64,000 nt of DNA from Aquimarina sp. MAR_2010_214 (GTDB lineage Bacteria; Bacteroidota; Bacteroidia; Flavobacteriales; Flavobacteriaceae), in NCBI RefSeq assembly GCF_002846555.1, contig NZ_PJMS01000001.1, positions 2,356,001 through 2,420,000 on the forward strand, in the 5' to 3' direction. Numbering within the stretch: position 1 is the stretch's first letter; every line of letters starts with the position of its first letter. The notes beneath the pieces are model-generated. The model ran no database searches and was not told where the DNA came from. It saw only the letters and a program-made list of their open reading frames with translations. Shown piece by piece: positions 1 through 9,572 of this stretch. A program made the position numbers and the translations under genes.

Positions 1-142
1 CACCAGATAATAAGTTGGCTTGCATATCTAAAAGATTATCTTTTTTTACCGTTTTTTCACTTGTTTTGCTAGTATCTATACTTTGTGCATTTGCCCATTG
101 TATGATAAAAAATGCTATAATTATGAGTTGTAATGGTTTCAT
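1..142 (-). CDS. N-terminus of a secreted protein (partial)
   Basis: An ATG at 142..140 on the minus strand opens a frame that runs off the left edge. The 47 visible residues start with MKPLQLIIIAFF and reach an Ala-Asn-Ala-Gln cleavage-like site near residue 20, followed by a polar Ser/Thr/Lys-rich stretch. This is a standard signal peptide for export. No domain is visible, so the function is unknown. The reading on the other strand in this stretch is a shadow. Confidence 0.6.
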   Translation of the reverse strand, partial: MKPLQLIIIAFFIIQWANAQSIDTSKTSEKTVKKDNLLDMQANLLSG

Positions 143-218
143 GATTTTCCAAATTTTAATTCTGTCATTTACTTCGTTAATAATGATGAAATGCATCTTG
201 TTTATATAAGAGCAGTTC

Positions 219-1241
219 TTAATCTTCCTTAATACTGCTTATTTCACCAGTTCTACGTGTGCCACCTGCGCCATCACTACGATTACTTCCAAAAATCCAT
301 ATTTCATCATTAAATAATAATGCGGTGTGGCCGTTGATACCATCTGTTCCTGGTCTGGGGCCTTCATATCTGGTCCAAGTGATCATATCTGATGAATACC
401 ATATTTCGTTATTAAACTCGGTAAGGTTATCTTTACCAGCAATAACCCATACTTTATTGTTGTATACTGTTACAGAATGTGCATTTCTTTCTGAAAATAG
501 AGTAGCGGGGCTAACTTCTAGCCATGAACCGCCAGTGGTACTGGTCCATATTTCATTTACTTTGTTACCTGCAATATCTTCTCCTCCTAATAGATACATT
601 GCATCATTAAAAACAATACCTTTTTGTCCTGCTCTTCCAGGGAACGCATTATTAGTTTCTTGTATCCAGTCTAAGCCATTTGTTGTAGACCATACTTCGG
701 TTTGGTTAGTTGTACGATTACCTTTTGTTACATACATTTTGCTGTTATATACGATGGTTTCATGAGCTGGTAAAGCTCCAAAAGGAGGTGATAATTCACT
801 CCAGGATTCCCCATCGGTTGAATGCCATATATTGGTATATGGGACATCTGCAATGTTTTTGCCACCGATAAGCCAAAGTTGATCATTAAACGTAGTTAAT
901 GTAACTCCCGAACGAAAAGATGTAAAGCTTGTTGGTGTAGTGCCAGAAAGGGGAACAGTAGCCCAATTAATACCATTACTACTGGACCAAAGAAAATGAG
1001 ATCCAGAACTACCATATGTGTTATAACCTCCAGCAGCATAAATTTTTCCATCAAAAATAGCCATTGCAACTTCTGCAAATTCACCCATTTGATCTTCTTG
1101 GGTTTGTACTGTAAAGGTTAAAGAAAGCTCTCCTCCTCTTCCTCCTCGTAAAGGAGCATTATTATCATCTTCTAAATCACATGAAAAATGAGTGACTGTA
1201 AGGATGATTAATAATAGTACATTGAAACTTTTTGTTTTCAT
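219..1241 (-). CDS. Kelch-repeat lipoprotein
   Basis: A 340-residue protein with a lipoprotein signal peptide; the lipid-acceptor Cys is residue 21, after a hydrophobic stretch, and is followed by acidic residues. The mature part has about six Kelch-like blades, seen as repeated hydrophobic-hydrophobic-x-GG elements (IYAAGGY, LWLIGGK, MYLLGGE, VWVIAGK, IWIFGSN) with paired Trp residues. It is probably a surface or periplasmic beta-propeller. No catalytic residues can be assigned. It is transcribed alone, toward the window start. The family is clear; the ligand is unknown. Confidence 0.75.
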   Translation of the reverse strand: MKTKSFNVLLLIILTVTHFSCDLEDDNNAPLRGGRGGELSLTFTVQTQEDQMGEFAEVAMAIFDGKIYAAGGYNTYGSSGSHFLWSSSNGINWATVPLSGTTPTSFTSFRSGVTLTTFNDQLWLIGGKNIADVPYTNIWHSTDGESWSELSPPFGALPAHETIVYNSKMYVTKGNRTTNQTEVWSTTNGLDWIQETNNAFPGRAGQKGIVFNDAMYLLGGEDIAGNKVNEIWTSTTGGSWLEVSPATLFSERNAHSVTVYNNKVWVIAGKDNLTEFNNEIWYSSDMITWTRYEGPRPGTDGINGHTALLFNDEIWIFGSNRSDGAGGTRRTGEISSIKED

Positions 1242-1377
1242 TTCTTTTATTTTTAAAGTTTTACATCTTCATATCCCCATACAAAGAATATTGTTACCTC
1301 TATTATGAGTATTTTTCATAATTTTTTTTTAAAAAATCAAGCTTTCAACAAAAACAGAAATTTGATAGATGATACTC

Positions 1378-1644
1378 TTACTTTCTAAATTTTACTTCCT
1401 TAATTATTTTGTTTTTATGTATGATTTTTAACGTGTAGGTTCCGTCTTCTAAATGATTTATATTTAGATGTATGCTGTTCGTAGAAAAACTATTGAGTTG
1501 CCCTTTATAACTTTTTCTTTTTTTATTCATTCCAGCATGATCAATCAATAAATCAAACTTTGTTTTTAGACTTGATGGTAAAACTAGGATATGTAAAAGG
1601 AGATCGTTATAAGGTATGTAACAAAGACTATGAATTATGTAACA
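1378..1644 (-). pseudogene. Relic of a type IX secretion C-terminal sorting domain
   Basis: An 88-codon open frame without a usable start (the codon before it is TAA) ends at 1380..1378. Its residues follow the pattern of a T9SS type A sorting domain: a Pro-Tyr-Asn-Asp opening, alternating beta strands, NINHLEDGTYTLKI (usual form: hydrophobic-L-x-x-G-x-Y-x-x-x-I) and a basic end, KEVKFRK. The cargo part that such a domain should follow is absent, so I read it as the surviving tail of a lost gene. An in-frame ATG inside would give about 53 residues, so a short live gene is not excluded. Confidence 0.4.
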
Positions 1645-1653
1645 TTAAGGGAA

Positions 1654-1672
1654 TAGGGGGGATTACCCCCTT
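1654..1672. promoter_or_regulatory. G-run/C-run dyad, site A
   Basis: A run of six G and a run of five C are separated by ATTA. A similar element lies at 28517-28536 and a weaker one at 22330-22345, all intergenic. It may be an operator or a structured RNA element; its role is unknown. Confidence 0.3.
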
Positions 1673-1716
1673 GTTTTTAGAAGTGTTTGTTAAGAGGTGA
1701 TAAGAAGATAAAAGAA

Positions 1717-4524
1717 TTATTTACTTTCTTTAGTAGCATACTCAGAAGGAGTACATTGATACATTTCTTTAAAGCATTTAGTGAAATAAGAATGATCGTT
1801 GAAACCTACAGCATACCCAACCTGAGATACATTTGTGTCAGAATTTTCCAGTAGTTGTGCGGACAATTTAAGACGTTGAGACCTAATGAATTCTGAGGAT
1901 GTTAAGCCAGTTAGGGCCTTTAGTTTTCTGTGTAATTGCATTCGACTCATACCTATGGCTTTACTAAATTCTTCTACACTAAAAGAAGATTCTATCAATT
2001 GTTCATCCATTACCTTTTGTACTTTGTTTAAGAAGTTTTCATCTATAGGGGTTATGGTGATGTCTTTTGGAGTTAAAAATACTTCCTGGCTATATCGCAA
2101 TTGCAATTTTTTTCTAATCATCAAAAGATTATTAACCTTGGCAGCCAGTATTTTTTGATTAAAAGGTTTGGTCATGTATTCATCAGCTCCTATTTGCAAT
2201 CCTGATAATTCATTTTCTTCACCGGCTTTTGCAGTTAATAAAATGATAGGAATATGGCTGGTACGTTCATCATTCTTTAATTCGTTAGTGAGCTCAATTC
2301 CATCTTTTTTGGGCATCATAATATCAGAAATGATGATATCGGGAATGTGTTGTATTGCCAGTTCACATCCTTCTTCACCATTATAACTACTAATAATATG
2401 ATACTGGTCTTTAAAATTATCCTGAAGCAATTTATTTAGATCCTTATTGTCTTCAACTATTAATAAAATAGGGAGTTCATCATTTTTATTGCCCAATTCT
2501 AAATCATTTGTAGCGGCGTCAGAAATTCCATGAATAGTGTGATAATGAGTAATAGGTGCTGAATTTTCTTCTATAACCGTAGCCTTTTTTATAACCTTTT
2601 TATCTAGGGAGATTGCAAAGCTGAAGCTTGTCCATTCCTCTGGTTTGCTATCCACAGTGATTACTCCTTCGTGTAGTTTTACAAGTTCATTAACCAAAGC
2701 TAACCCGATACCTGTTCCAGATTGAGAACTATGGGTTTGATAAAAACGTTTAAAAACCAGTTGTTGTTGTTCTTTGGTCAAGCCTTCTCCTGTGTTTTTT
2801 ATATCAACAAAGAGTTTGTTTTTTTTGATATGAGCATTGCAGATAATAGAACCATTTTCTGGAGTATATTTTACGGCATTCGAGACTAAATTAGTTACAA
2901 TTTTATATAAGGCATCTCGATCTAACCAGCCTTCTTCTTCATGATTGTTTAAATACGTTAGAAAATTAATGTTTTTTAAACTTGCTGTATACTCAAAATC
3001 TTTAACGATAGCATTAATTTGTTGTATTGGTTTTACCTTTTGCAAAGATAAAGTCATGCTACCGGCTTCAATTTTGGAGATATCTAATAATTGATTGACC
3101 AGATCAGAAATTCGGTTACTGTTGTTTAAAACTAATTCAAAATCAACACGATCTTTTTTACTAAGATCTTCATTCGTTAGTCTGTTTTGTATGGGCCCAG
3201 ATATTAAGGTAAGTGGAGTTCTAAGCTCATGCGATATGTTAGCAAAGAAGTTTGATTTTGCTTTGTCTAGTTGTATAAGTTCGGTTTTTATTTTTCGCTC
3301 ATTATCCAGTTCATACTGGCCTTTAATTCTATATTCAACATTTCTCTTATTATTATATGATACAATTCCTGAAAAAATTAAAATCTCAATTAATACAGTA
3401 TTTAAAAAGTACAAACCATTACCTGTAATTATGGAAGCAATATTCCCAATAATAAGCAAAAAGCTACTTATGAGTACAACCCTTGATATCAAATCTTTTC
3501 TCACAGAGAATAGATATACAAAGACAATTAATGCAGTACTACCAAAAAATATTCTAAATGCGAAGAAAATACCAATGCGATAATTAAGATATGGATCAAT
3601 TATAGCTATGATTAAGTTAATAATAGCGAAAAGAATAATGCTGAATAAAAAATAGTTAGAAAATTTATATAATCTTTTATGGGTTATCTTGAACTCTAGG
3701 ATCCTGTAAACAAAATAAAAATAAAAAAAGGAAGCTCCAATAATGCTAAGTTGTTTTATATAATGGAAAAGCATAGGATGAATACTATTCAGTACAGAAA
3801 AAGTAAATGGAGTATTTGGAGCAAAAATTGCGGTCACAAAAAATAAATAAATACTATAGTTCAAAAAGTTTTTATCTCTAGAGATAAAAAAACTTACAAG
3901 AAAAAGTAAGCAAGCAATGAATATAGCACCTGAATAAAATTCGAGATACTTCACTAAGGAAACTTCTCTAATTAGATCACCAACAATACTTTTATGGTCA
4001 ACAAGTAAAACTCCAAAAGATTCTCTGATACTTGATTTTCCGGCATTGGAGATTGGTTTTTTATTAAAATAAAAAGGTTTAGAAAAGTCAATCGAATCTA
4101 TCGATAAACTAAGTGATGAAGCCTGCTCAATATCATAAGTAATCTTTCCTTTTTTAATGAATGTCCCAGTTTCATATTTTTTATAACCTTTTTTTTTGAG
4201 AGGTACATAAAAATCTGAAGCATCACTAATAAAAGTTAGAAAGTATAATATTTTAGCATCTGTTTTAAGATCTATTTTAAATTTATACCAATAAAAAGCA
4301 TTTGGTTCAGAACTTTTAAGATCAAAAAGATGTGTAGATTTAAATGGGTGGAGTATAATTTGACTAAAATTAAGTTCTTTAGAATAATCTTTGTAAAGAG
4401 CTACTCCTTCTAAAGGCGTATAAATACTGTCTTTAGTAGTAATTTCAATAGGTTTTGTATAAGTTGATTGAGCTGTAGAATTTATTTGGAGGATTAAAAA
4501 AAGTAGAGGAAAGAAATTTCTCAT
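1717..4524 (-). CDS. Hybrid two-component sensor: 7TMR-DISM, kinase, receiver, AraC HTH
   Basis: A one-protein signalling system. I place the start at 4524, ten codons inside the longest frame, because a signal peptide (MRNFFPLLFLI...) begins there; this gives 935 residues. Order: signal peptide, a 7TMR-DISM-type extracellular beta domain (about 30-180), seven membrane helices (about 195-395), HisKA with phospho-acceptor His432 in NISHELRTPLT, HATPase_c with G-rich boxes, a receiver domain (IIISDIMMPKKDG; Asp near 735), and a C-terminal AraC-type double helix-turn-helix. The target genes are not evident. Such proteins usually control nearby uptake or polysaccharide genes, but none is adjacent here. 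Confidence 0.9.
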   Translation of the reverse strand: MRNFFPLLFLILQINSTAQSTYTKPIEITTKDSIYTPLEGVALYKDYSKELNFSQIILHPFKSTHLFDLKSSEPNAFYWYKFKIDLKTDAKILYFLTFISDASDFYVPLKKKGYKKYETGTFIKKGKITYDIEQASSLSLSIDSIDFSKPFYFNKKPISNAGKSSIRESFGVLLVDHKSIVGDLIREVSLVKYLEFYSGAIFIACLLFLVSFFISRDKNFLNYSIYLFFVTAIFAPNTPFTFSVLNSIHPMLFHYIKQLSIIGASFFYFYFVYRILEFKITHKRLYKFSNYFLFSIILFAIINLIIAIIDPYLNYRIGIFFAFRIFFGSTALIVFVYLFSVRKDLISRVVLISSFLLIIGNIASIITGNGLYFLNTVLIEILIFSGIVSYNNKRNVEYRIKGQYELDNERKIKTELIQLDKAKSNFFANISHELRTPLTLISGPIQNRLTNEDLSKKDRVDFELVLNNSNRISDLVNQLLDISKIEAGSMTLSLQKVKPIQQINAIVKDFEYTASLKNINFLTYLNNHEEEGWLDRDALYKIVTNLVSNAVKYTPENGSIICNAHIKKNKLFVDIKNTGEGLTKEQQQLVFKRFYQTHSSQSGTGIGLALVNELVKLHEGVITVDSKPEEWTSFSFAISLDKKVIKKATVIEENSAPITHYHTIHGISDAATNDLELGNKNDELPILLIVEDNKDLNKLLQDNFKDQYHIISSYNGEEGCELAIQHIPDIIISDIMMPKKDGIELTNELKNDERTSHIPIILLTAKAGEENELSGLQIGADEYMTKPFNQKILAAKVNNLLMIRKKLQLRYSQEVFLTPKDITITPIDENFLNKVQKVMDEQLIESSFSVEEFSKAIGMSRMQLHRKLKALTGLTSSEFIRSQRLKLSAQLLENSDTNVSQVGYAVGFNDHSYFTKCFKEMYQCTPSEYATKESK

Positions 4525-4766
4525 GTTTTTAATTTGGCTTTTTAAATATAGCAATTATAAATAAATCAATTACTTATAGATATAAGATTTGTAACCAATT
4601 GATGTTACATATGTCATAAAAGATTTTCTAGTACACAATTCGAGTTAAATTATCATAATCCCTATATCGGGTGTTGATATCATCTAATATCTAAACCCTT
4701 TAAATTTTAAAAAATAATCATACTTTTATACACACAATTGAATATTTCTTAGTTTGCTACTCTAAA

Positions 4767-5633
4767 ATGACCGAAAACGTAAAAATTATTGAATGTCCTC
4801 GTGATGCTATGCAGGGGATAAAAGAATTTATTCCTACCGAAAAAAAGGTTCAATACATTCAATCTTTACTAAGATGTGGTTTTGATACTATAGATTTTGG
4901 AAGTTTTGTTTCACCCAAAGCAATACCTCAAATGGTAGATACTGCTCAGGTTTTATCGCAATTAGATCTTTCTGATACGAGTAGCAAATTGTTAGCTATT
5001 ATAGCTAATGTTCGTGGAGCTAATGATGCAGTACAGCATAAAGCAATTGATTACCTGGGATATCCTTTCTCGATTTCAGAAAATTTCCAGATGAGAAATA
5101 CGCATAAGACTATTGCAGAATCTGTAGCCACGCTGCAAGAAATATTAAACATTGCAGATAAAGCGAACAAAAAAGTAGTAGCTTATCTTTCTATGGGATT
5201 TGGTAATCCTTATGGAGATCCATGGAATGTAGAAATAGTAGGAGAGTGGACAGAAAAACTAAGCAAAATGGGTGTGAAAATTCTTTCATTATCCGATACT
5301 GTTGGTACTTCTACACCAGAAATTATTGATTATTTGTTTTCGAATTTAATTACAACCTATTCAGAGATTGAATTTGGAGCACATTTGCATACTACACCAA
5401 CGACCTGGTTTGAAAAAGTAGATGCTGCATATAAAGCTGGATGCAGACGATTTGATGGGGCTATTCAGGGATTTGGCGGATGCCCAATGGCAAAAGATGA
5501 GCTAACAGGTAATATGCCTACAGAACGTATGATCTCATATTTTACAACGGTGAATGCCGAAACAAATATCAGAACGCTAAGTTTTGAATCTTCTCATAAT
5601 GAGGCTACCAAAATATTTTCACTATATCATTAG
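4767..5633 (+). CDS. Hydroxymethylglutaryl-CoA lyase
   Basis: A 288-residue TIM-barrel lyase cleaving 3-hydroxy-3-methylglutaryl-CoA to acetoacetate and acetyl-CoA in leucine breakdown. The N-terminal metal-site motif reads ECPRDAMQG (usual form EVGPRDGLQ), and the family signature near residue 230 is FDGAIQGFGGCPMA, with the catalytic Cys in GGCP. The length is normal for bacterial HMG-CoA lyases. It stands alone, divergent from the hybrid sensor gene across about 240 bases. The Ala-Met in place of Gly-Leu in the first motif is common in Bacteroidota sequences as far as I recall. Confidence 0.88.
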   Translation: MTENVKIIECPRDAMQGIKEFIPTEKKVQYIQSLLRCGFDTIDFGSFVSPKAIPQMVDTAQVLSQLDLSDTSSKLLAIIANVRGANDAVQHKAIDYLGYPFSISENFQMRNTHKTIAESVATLQEILNIADKANKKVVAYLSMGFGNPYGDPWNVEIVGEWTEKLSKMGVKILSLSDTVGTSTPEIIDYLFSNLITTYSEIEFGAHLHTTPTTWFEKVDAAYKAGCRRFDGAIQGFGGCPMAKDELTGNMPTERMISYFTTVNAETNIRTLSFESSHNEATKIFSLYH

Positions 5634-5790
5634 TCTGTATCAGTCTTAAGATCAGTGTAGTAATTCTATTTCTTTACTGAAGTTTAAAATTAATTTAGAT
5701 TTAATATAAATAAACTTTGTCAAGTTCATTTTGATGAATATATTTGCGGTCGAAATAAATAAATTATTTGTAATAAGTCTAAATAAAAAG

Positions 5791-6969
5791 ATGAAAAATA
5801 AATTAACATTACTATTATTAACCATTACTTTTATAGGTTTTGCTCAGACTAGGCAAGATTCTATACAATTGGATCCTCAAAAACAAATCAACGCCGCACA
5901 GCGTATCCTTTCAGGTAATTCTGGTAAGGCAGTAACTGTTGGTGCATATGGAGAAATGCTATATAACCAGCCCGAAGGAGATAATGGAGAACTAGATGTG
6001 CAACGATTAGTATTACTTTTTGGTTATCGATTTAATGATCAAATACAATTTGTTACAGAAGTAGAATTTGAACACGTAGAAGAAGTTTTTATTGAACAAG
6101 CTTTTGTTAACTACAACGTTGCCGATAATGTAAACCTTAGAGGGGGATTAATGTTAGTACCTATGGGGCTTATTAATGAGTTTCATGAGCCTACTACTTT
6201 TAATGGTACAGAGCGTCCTGCTGTTGATAATGTTATTGTTCCTACAACCTGGAGAGAACTGGGTATTGGAGTTAATGGTAGATTTGATAATATCTCATTA
6301 GGATACCAAGCTTATATTTTTAATGGGTTTAAATCTACAGAGTCTGATGGAGAAGGTGGAGTGAATGGATTTTTAAAAGGATCTAATGGATTACGTAGTG
6401 GTCGTCAAAAAGGAATCAAATCTACAGTAGATAGTCCTACTTTTTCGGCAAAATTAGATTATTATGGATTGCCTGGATTGCGTTTAGGTTTATCTGGATA
6501 TTTTGGTCAAACACAAGCAGAAGATGATGTAGAAGATTTGGATGGAGCTAATGTTGGTATTTCTATGGTTGGTTTTGATGCTCGATACGCATATCAAAGA
6601 TTTACTGCCAGAGGGCAATTTATTTATGCATCACTTTCTGATACAGATGATTATAACGCATTAACAGGTCGAGATCTTGGTAGTGCCTTGATGGGATGGT
6701 ATGTAGAAGGAGCATTTAATCTATTGCCTACGATGAATAAACAAAAATTATTTGCCTTTGCACGTTATGAGCAATATGATACTCATGCAAGTACTGCGGG
6801 CAGTTTACAACGAAATGATGCATATAACCGTACTGATATTACCACAGGATTAAGTTATCATATTACCCCTGGGGTGGTACTAAAAGGTGATTATCAATTT
6901 AGAGATAATGCCTTATCCGGAAGTAGTGTTAAGGACCAATTAAACTTCGGTATTGGAGTTTGGTTCTAA
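5791..6969 (+). CDS. Outer-membrane porin (phosphate-selective porin O/P-like)
   Basis: The start is set at 5791 because an export signal (MKNKLTLLLLTITFIGFAQ) begins there; the 20 extra upstream codons are not signal-like. The mature part is a 16-18-strand type barrel with alternating aromatic strands (VNYNVADNVNLRGGLMLV, FDARYAYQRFTARGQFIY) and a terminal strand ending in GVWF, the usual C-terminal aromatic of outer-membrane proteins. Length is 392 residues. It resembles the porin O/P group found in Bacteroidota. The substrate cannot be read from the sequence. A strong hairpin follows the stop codon. Confidence 0.7.
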   Translation: MKNKLTLLLLTITFIGFAQTRQDSIQLDPQKQINAAQRILSGNSGKAVTVGAYGEMLYNQPEGDNGELDVQRLVLLFGYRFNDQIQFVTEVEFEHVEEVFIEQAFVNYNVADNVNLRGGLMLVPMGLINEFHEPTTFNGTERPAVDNVIVPTTWRELGIGVNGRFDNISLGYQAYIFNGFKSTESDGEGGVNGFLKGSNGLRSGRQKGIKSTVDSPTFSAKLDYYGLPGLRLGLSGYFGQTQAEDDVEDLDGANVGISMVGFDARYAYQRFTARGQFIYASLSDTDDYNALTGRDLGSALMGWYVEGAFNLLPTMNKQKLFAFARYEQYDTHASTAGSLQRNDAYNRTDITTGLSYHITPGVVLKGDYQFRDNALSGSSVKDQLNFGIGVWF

Positions 6970-6995
6970 TATTTGATGATTGAAAAGTGTTTTTT

Positions 6996-7026
6996 ACCTC
7001 ATAGGTTTTGCCAAAGCCTATGAGGT
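6996..7026. terminator. Hairpin after porin gene
   Basis: A 10-bp perfect stem (ACCTCATAGG with its complement) with an 11-base loop, flanked by T runs. The stem is related to the longer palindrome at 46758-46790, so it may belong to a dispersed hairpin family. Confidence 0.6.
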
Positions 7027-7093
7027 TTTGACGCTTTATAAATTTGGCCTATTTTTTGAGTTATGAATACGAGTTTTTAAATACTTTTGCAAG

Positions 7094-7630
7094 ATGAAAA
7101 TTAGAATGTCTGTTGTTGTTTTGTTAGTAGTTACCTTTACACTAACTTCATTTACAAACCACTCTAAGAAAATAGAGAAAAAGGTAAATAAAGAAATTAC
7201 TAATTATTTTGGTACAGAAGAATTTTCTACTGAAGCTATAAAAATCTCTGAAGCAAATAATAGTACAGTCAAATCAGAGTTTGGGAAAGATAATCTTTTA
7301 AAAATAATAAGTATAGATGGTTTATTAGGTTATGCGTATATTGGTAATGCTCCAAGTAAAACAGCTACTTTTGATTATTTGGTGATTTTTGATAAAAAAT
7401 TTTCTATAGTGAAGTCAAAAGTTCTAATCTATAGAGAAGAATATGGAGGAGAGATAGGAAGCAAACGTTGGCTAAAACAATTTATAGGAAAATCTATGGA
7501 TGATCAAATTAATTTTCCTGGAGATATTGATGCAATTTCTGGAGCTACAATTTCGGTAAGATCAATGACCAAAGCTTTAGATACTTTGTTGAGAAGTATA
7601 AAGACATTACATTTAAACGAAGTAATTTAA
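7094..7630 (+). CDS. FMN-binding domain protein (flavinylation target)
   Basis: A 178-residue exported protein: signal peptide at 1-20, then an FMN_bind domain. The motif D146-A-I-S149-G-A-T152 matches the Dxx(S/T)GAT consensus where ApbE attaches FMN to the Thr. The protein is therefore likely a periplasmic one-flavin electron carrier. An apbE gene lies 2.8 kb downstream. It overlaps the next gene, a small membrane protein, by one base, which suggests translational coupling and a shared complex. Redox partner and substrate are unknown. Confidence 0.75.
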   Translation: MKIRMSVVVLLVVTFTLTSFTNHSKKIEKKVNKEITNYFGTEEFSTEAIKISEANNSTVKSEFGKDNLLKIISIDGLLGYAYIGNAPSKTATFDYLVIFDKKFSIVKSKVLIYREEYGGEIGSKRWLKQFIGKSMDDQINFPGDIDAISGATISVRSMTKALDTLLRSIKTLHLNEVI

Positions 7631-8118
7631 TGCAGTTTCATGGTTTAATACATACTTTTCCTAAAGAGATAAAATTGTTTATCGGAGTTTTTATCATTGT
7701 ATTAAGTATTGGATATTTTACCGGCTTGCTATTTGTTAATGAAACCTCGACCACCGACCCTAATGGAATTGAAGAGAATTATTTGGGTAATGAAGATGAT
7801 GAGAATGCGGAAGTAATGAAATTTAAAAAAGGGGAAAGAGAAATGCTAACCATTATCCACACCCATATTTTATCTATGTCATTTATCTTCTTCTTATTAG
7901 GAGGAATACTTGCAGTAACTTCAATACATAAAAAGCTGAAACTCTTCTTAATGATAGAACCGTTTTTGTCAATTATTTTGACATTTGGAGGTATCTATTT
8001 TTTGTGGATAGGAGTTAGTTGGATGAAATACATAGTTATATGCTCTGGGATATTAATGACAGCTACTTTTAGTATAGGAGCTATCTTGGCGTTTTGGCAA
8101 CTATTTCAAAAAAAATAA
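7630..8118 (+). CDS. Four-helix membrane protein coupled to the FMN-binding protein
   Basis: A 162-residue protein with about four membrane helices (residues 14-34, 75-97, 104-126 and 132-157) and one acidic extracytoplasmic loop (35-70). The second helix starts with IIHTHILSM, whose His residues could ligate heme; this is a guess. I recognise no named family. The start codon shares its A with the TAA stop of the FMN-binding protein gene, so it is probably the membrane partner passing electrons to or from that flavoprotein. Confidence 0.6.
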   Translation: MQFHGLIHTFPKEIKLFIGVFIIVLSIGYFTGLLFVNETSTTDPNGIEENYLGNEDDENAEVMKFKKGEREMLTIIHTHILSMSFIFFLLGGILAVTSIHKKLKLFLMIEPFLSIILTFGGIYFLWIGVSWMKYIVICSGILMTATFSIGAILAFWQLFQKK

Positions 8119-8221
8119 AAAGCACTTCTTCAAAATAGAAATGAAAGTTTTTACTTCAGAATTAACTTTTGTTCAAAGAAAAATATAAGCTTAATACTGT
8201 ATTTTTGAAAAAAAGATCATA

Positions 8222-8734
8222 ATGAAAGACTTTTTTGATTACGATGTCATGATGGCACGATATTATAAAAATATGTCTGGTAATATATTGCCTTTAGTTT
8301 CTTGGGAGTTTTATGGTGAACATCATATAGTGTTAGAAAGCTTTAAAGAAGATTTTAATACGCTAAAGAAAATTACCAAAAATTGGAATTTTAAAAGAGA
8401 TTATTACCAAGAATTTATTCAAGAACAATCTGTTATTGTTATCACAAATCCTAATCTTAAAATTGTGTACGCTTCACAAAATATTCAAAAACTAAGTGGA
8501 TATTCACCAAATGAGGTCATAGGTAACTCACCAAAGATATTTCAGGGCAAAGATACATGTGTTAAGACATCTGCAAAAATAAGAAGTGCGATAGAGAACG
8601 AAGCTCCTTTTGAAGTATCGATCTTAAACTACAAAAAAGATGAAACCCCATATGTCTGCGTAATTAAAGGGTTTCCTGTTCGTGATAAATATGGCGAGCT
8701 AGTCAATTACATCGCCTTTGAGAAAGCAGCATAA
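8222..8734 (+). CDS. Single PAS-domain protein
   Basis: A 170-residue cytoplasmic protein with one PAS domain (about 65-165) and no output domain. The stretch 101-109, GNSPKIFQG, aligns with the flavin-binding LOV signature GRNCRFLQG, but the photoactive Cys is Pro104. The Asn-x-x-Phe-Gln-Gly frame remains, so it is a LOV-like PAS that cannot form the usual Cys-flavin adduct. It may be a non-photochemical sensor acting through a partner. It lies between the FMN-binding pair and ferritin. Confidence 0.72.
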   Translation: MKDFFDYDVMMARYYKNMSGNILPLVSWEFYGEHHIVLESFKEDFNTLKKITKNWNFKRDYYQEFIQEQSVIVITNPNLKIVYASQNIQKLSGYSPNEVIGNSPKIFQGKDTCVKTSAKIRSAIENEAPFEVSILNYKKDETPYVCVIKGFPVRDKYGELVNYIAFEKAA

Positions 8735-8970
8735 TCAAGGATAGATTCTGTTTTAAATGTTTTTTAGGATTTCTGAATCACTAATTTCGTTTAAAATTAC
8801 CGTAACGTGATAACAAATTATAAAATAACTTTCTTTACAAATTATATAGCCTACCAATAATATGACTAGAGTTAAATAATTCGATTTTTAATTAAGCAAA
8901 ACGCCAAATTACTCTGTTAAAATGCAATAAATTATGTATTTTGGTTTTGCTAAAAAAACAATGTCAAAAC

Positions 8971-9474
8971 ATGATAAAAGAGATAGAACAACTATTAAAT
9001 GATCAAATAAAATATGAAGCAAAAGCTTCTGCACAATATCTTTCGATGGCTAGTTGGGCAGATACCAGAGGGTATAATGGTGTAGCAGATTTTTTTTATA
9101 TGCAATCAGAAGAAGAAAGAGTACATATGACTAAATTGGTCAAGTTTATTAATGAAAGAAGTGGTAATGCCGTTATCCCTGCAATAGATAAACCAAGAGA
9201 TGATTTTAAATCATTGATGGAGCTTTTTGAAACATTCCTGAAAAGTGAAGAGTTTGTTACAGAAAAAATTAATAACATCATATTCGAATGCCTTGAACGT
9301 AAAGATTATAATGTACATAATTTTATGCAATGGTATGTAGCAGAGCAATTGGAAGAAGAGGCCATAGCACGTACATTATTAGATAAACTTAAAATTATAG
9401 GAGAAGACAAATCGGGTCATTACTTATTTGATAGAGATATTAATACTTTTCAAGCTGCAGAGGAGCCTAAATGA
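8971..9474 (+). CDS. ftnA: Ferritin
   Basis: A 167-residue four-helix-bundle iron-storage protein. I chose the ATG at 8971 because homology begins with MIKEIEQLLNDQIKYEAKASAQ; the extra ten codons upstream need a TTG and add nothing ferritin-like. Ferroxidase-type residues are visible in Y-E-A-K-A-S-A-Q-Y, E-E-E-R-V-H-M and the later E/Q helix (WYVAEQLEEEA). It oxidises Fe(II) and stores Fe(III) in the cytosol. A T-rich terminator follows directly. Confidence 0.9.
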   Translation: MIKEIEQLLNDQIKYEAKASAQYLSMASWADTRGYNGVADFFYMQSEEERVHMTKLVKFINERSGNAVIPAIDKPRDDFKSLMELFETFLKSEEFVTEKINNIIFECLERKDYNVHNFMQWYVAEQLEEEAIARTLLDKLKIIGEDKSGHYLFDRDINTFQAAEEPK

Positions 9475-9503
9475 TTGTTAATAAGTTAATAAAGATAAAA
9501 TAG

Positions 9504-9532
9504 AGATTCCTTTTTTTGGAATCTTTTTTTTT
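9504..9532 (+). terminator. Terminator after ferritin
   Basis: A 7-bp stem (AGATTCC with GGAATCT), a 7-T loop and a following T run. The T run merges into TATTTTTG at 9533-9540, which fits the -7 box TAnnTTTG and could drive the next small gene, although the spacing to a TTG is short. Confidence 0.7.
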
Positions 9533-9572
9533 TATTTTTGTGCTTTATTTAGATTTAATAAAAATTATATCA

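Noticed and set aside
259..3583. Open frames antisense to the Kelch and hybrid-sensor genes (259-765, 1886-2158, 3095-3583)
   Set aside because: They lie wholly opposite well-supported genes, show no domain, signal peptide or promoter, and have Ser/Pro/Leu-rich compositions typical of antisense shadows.
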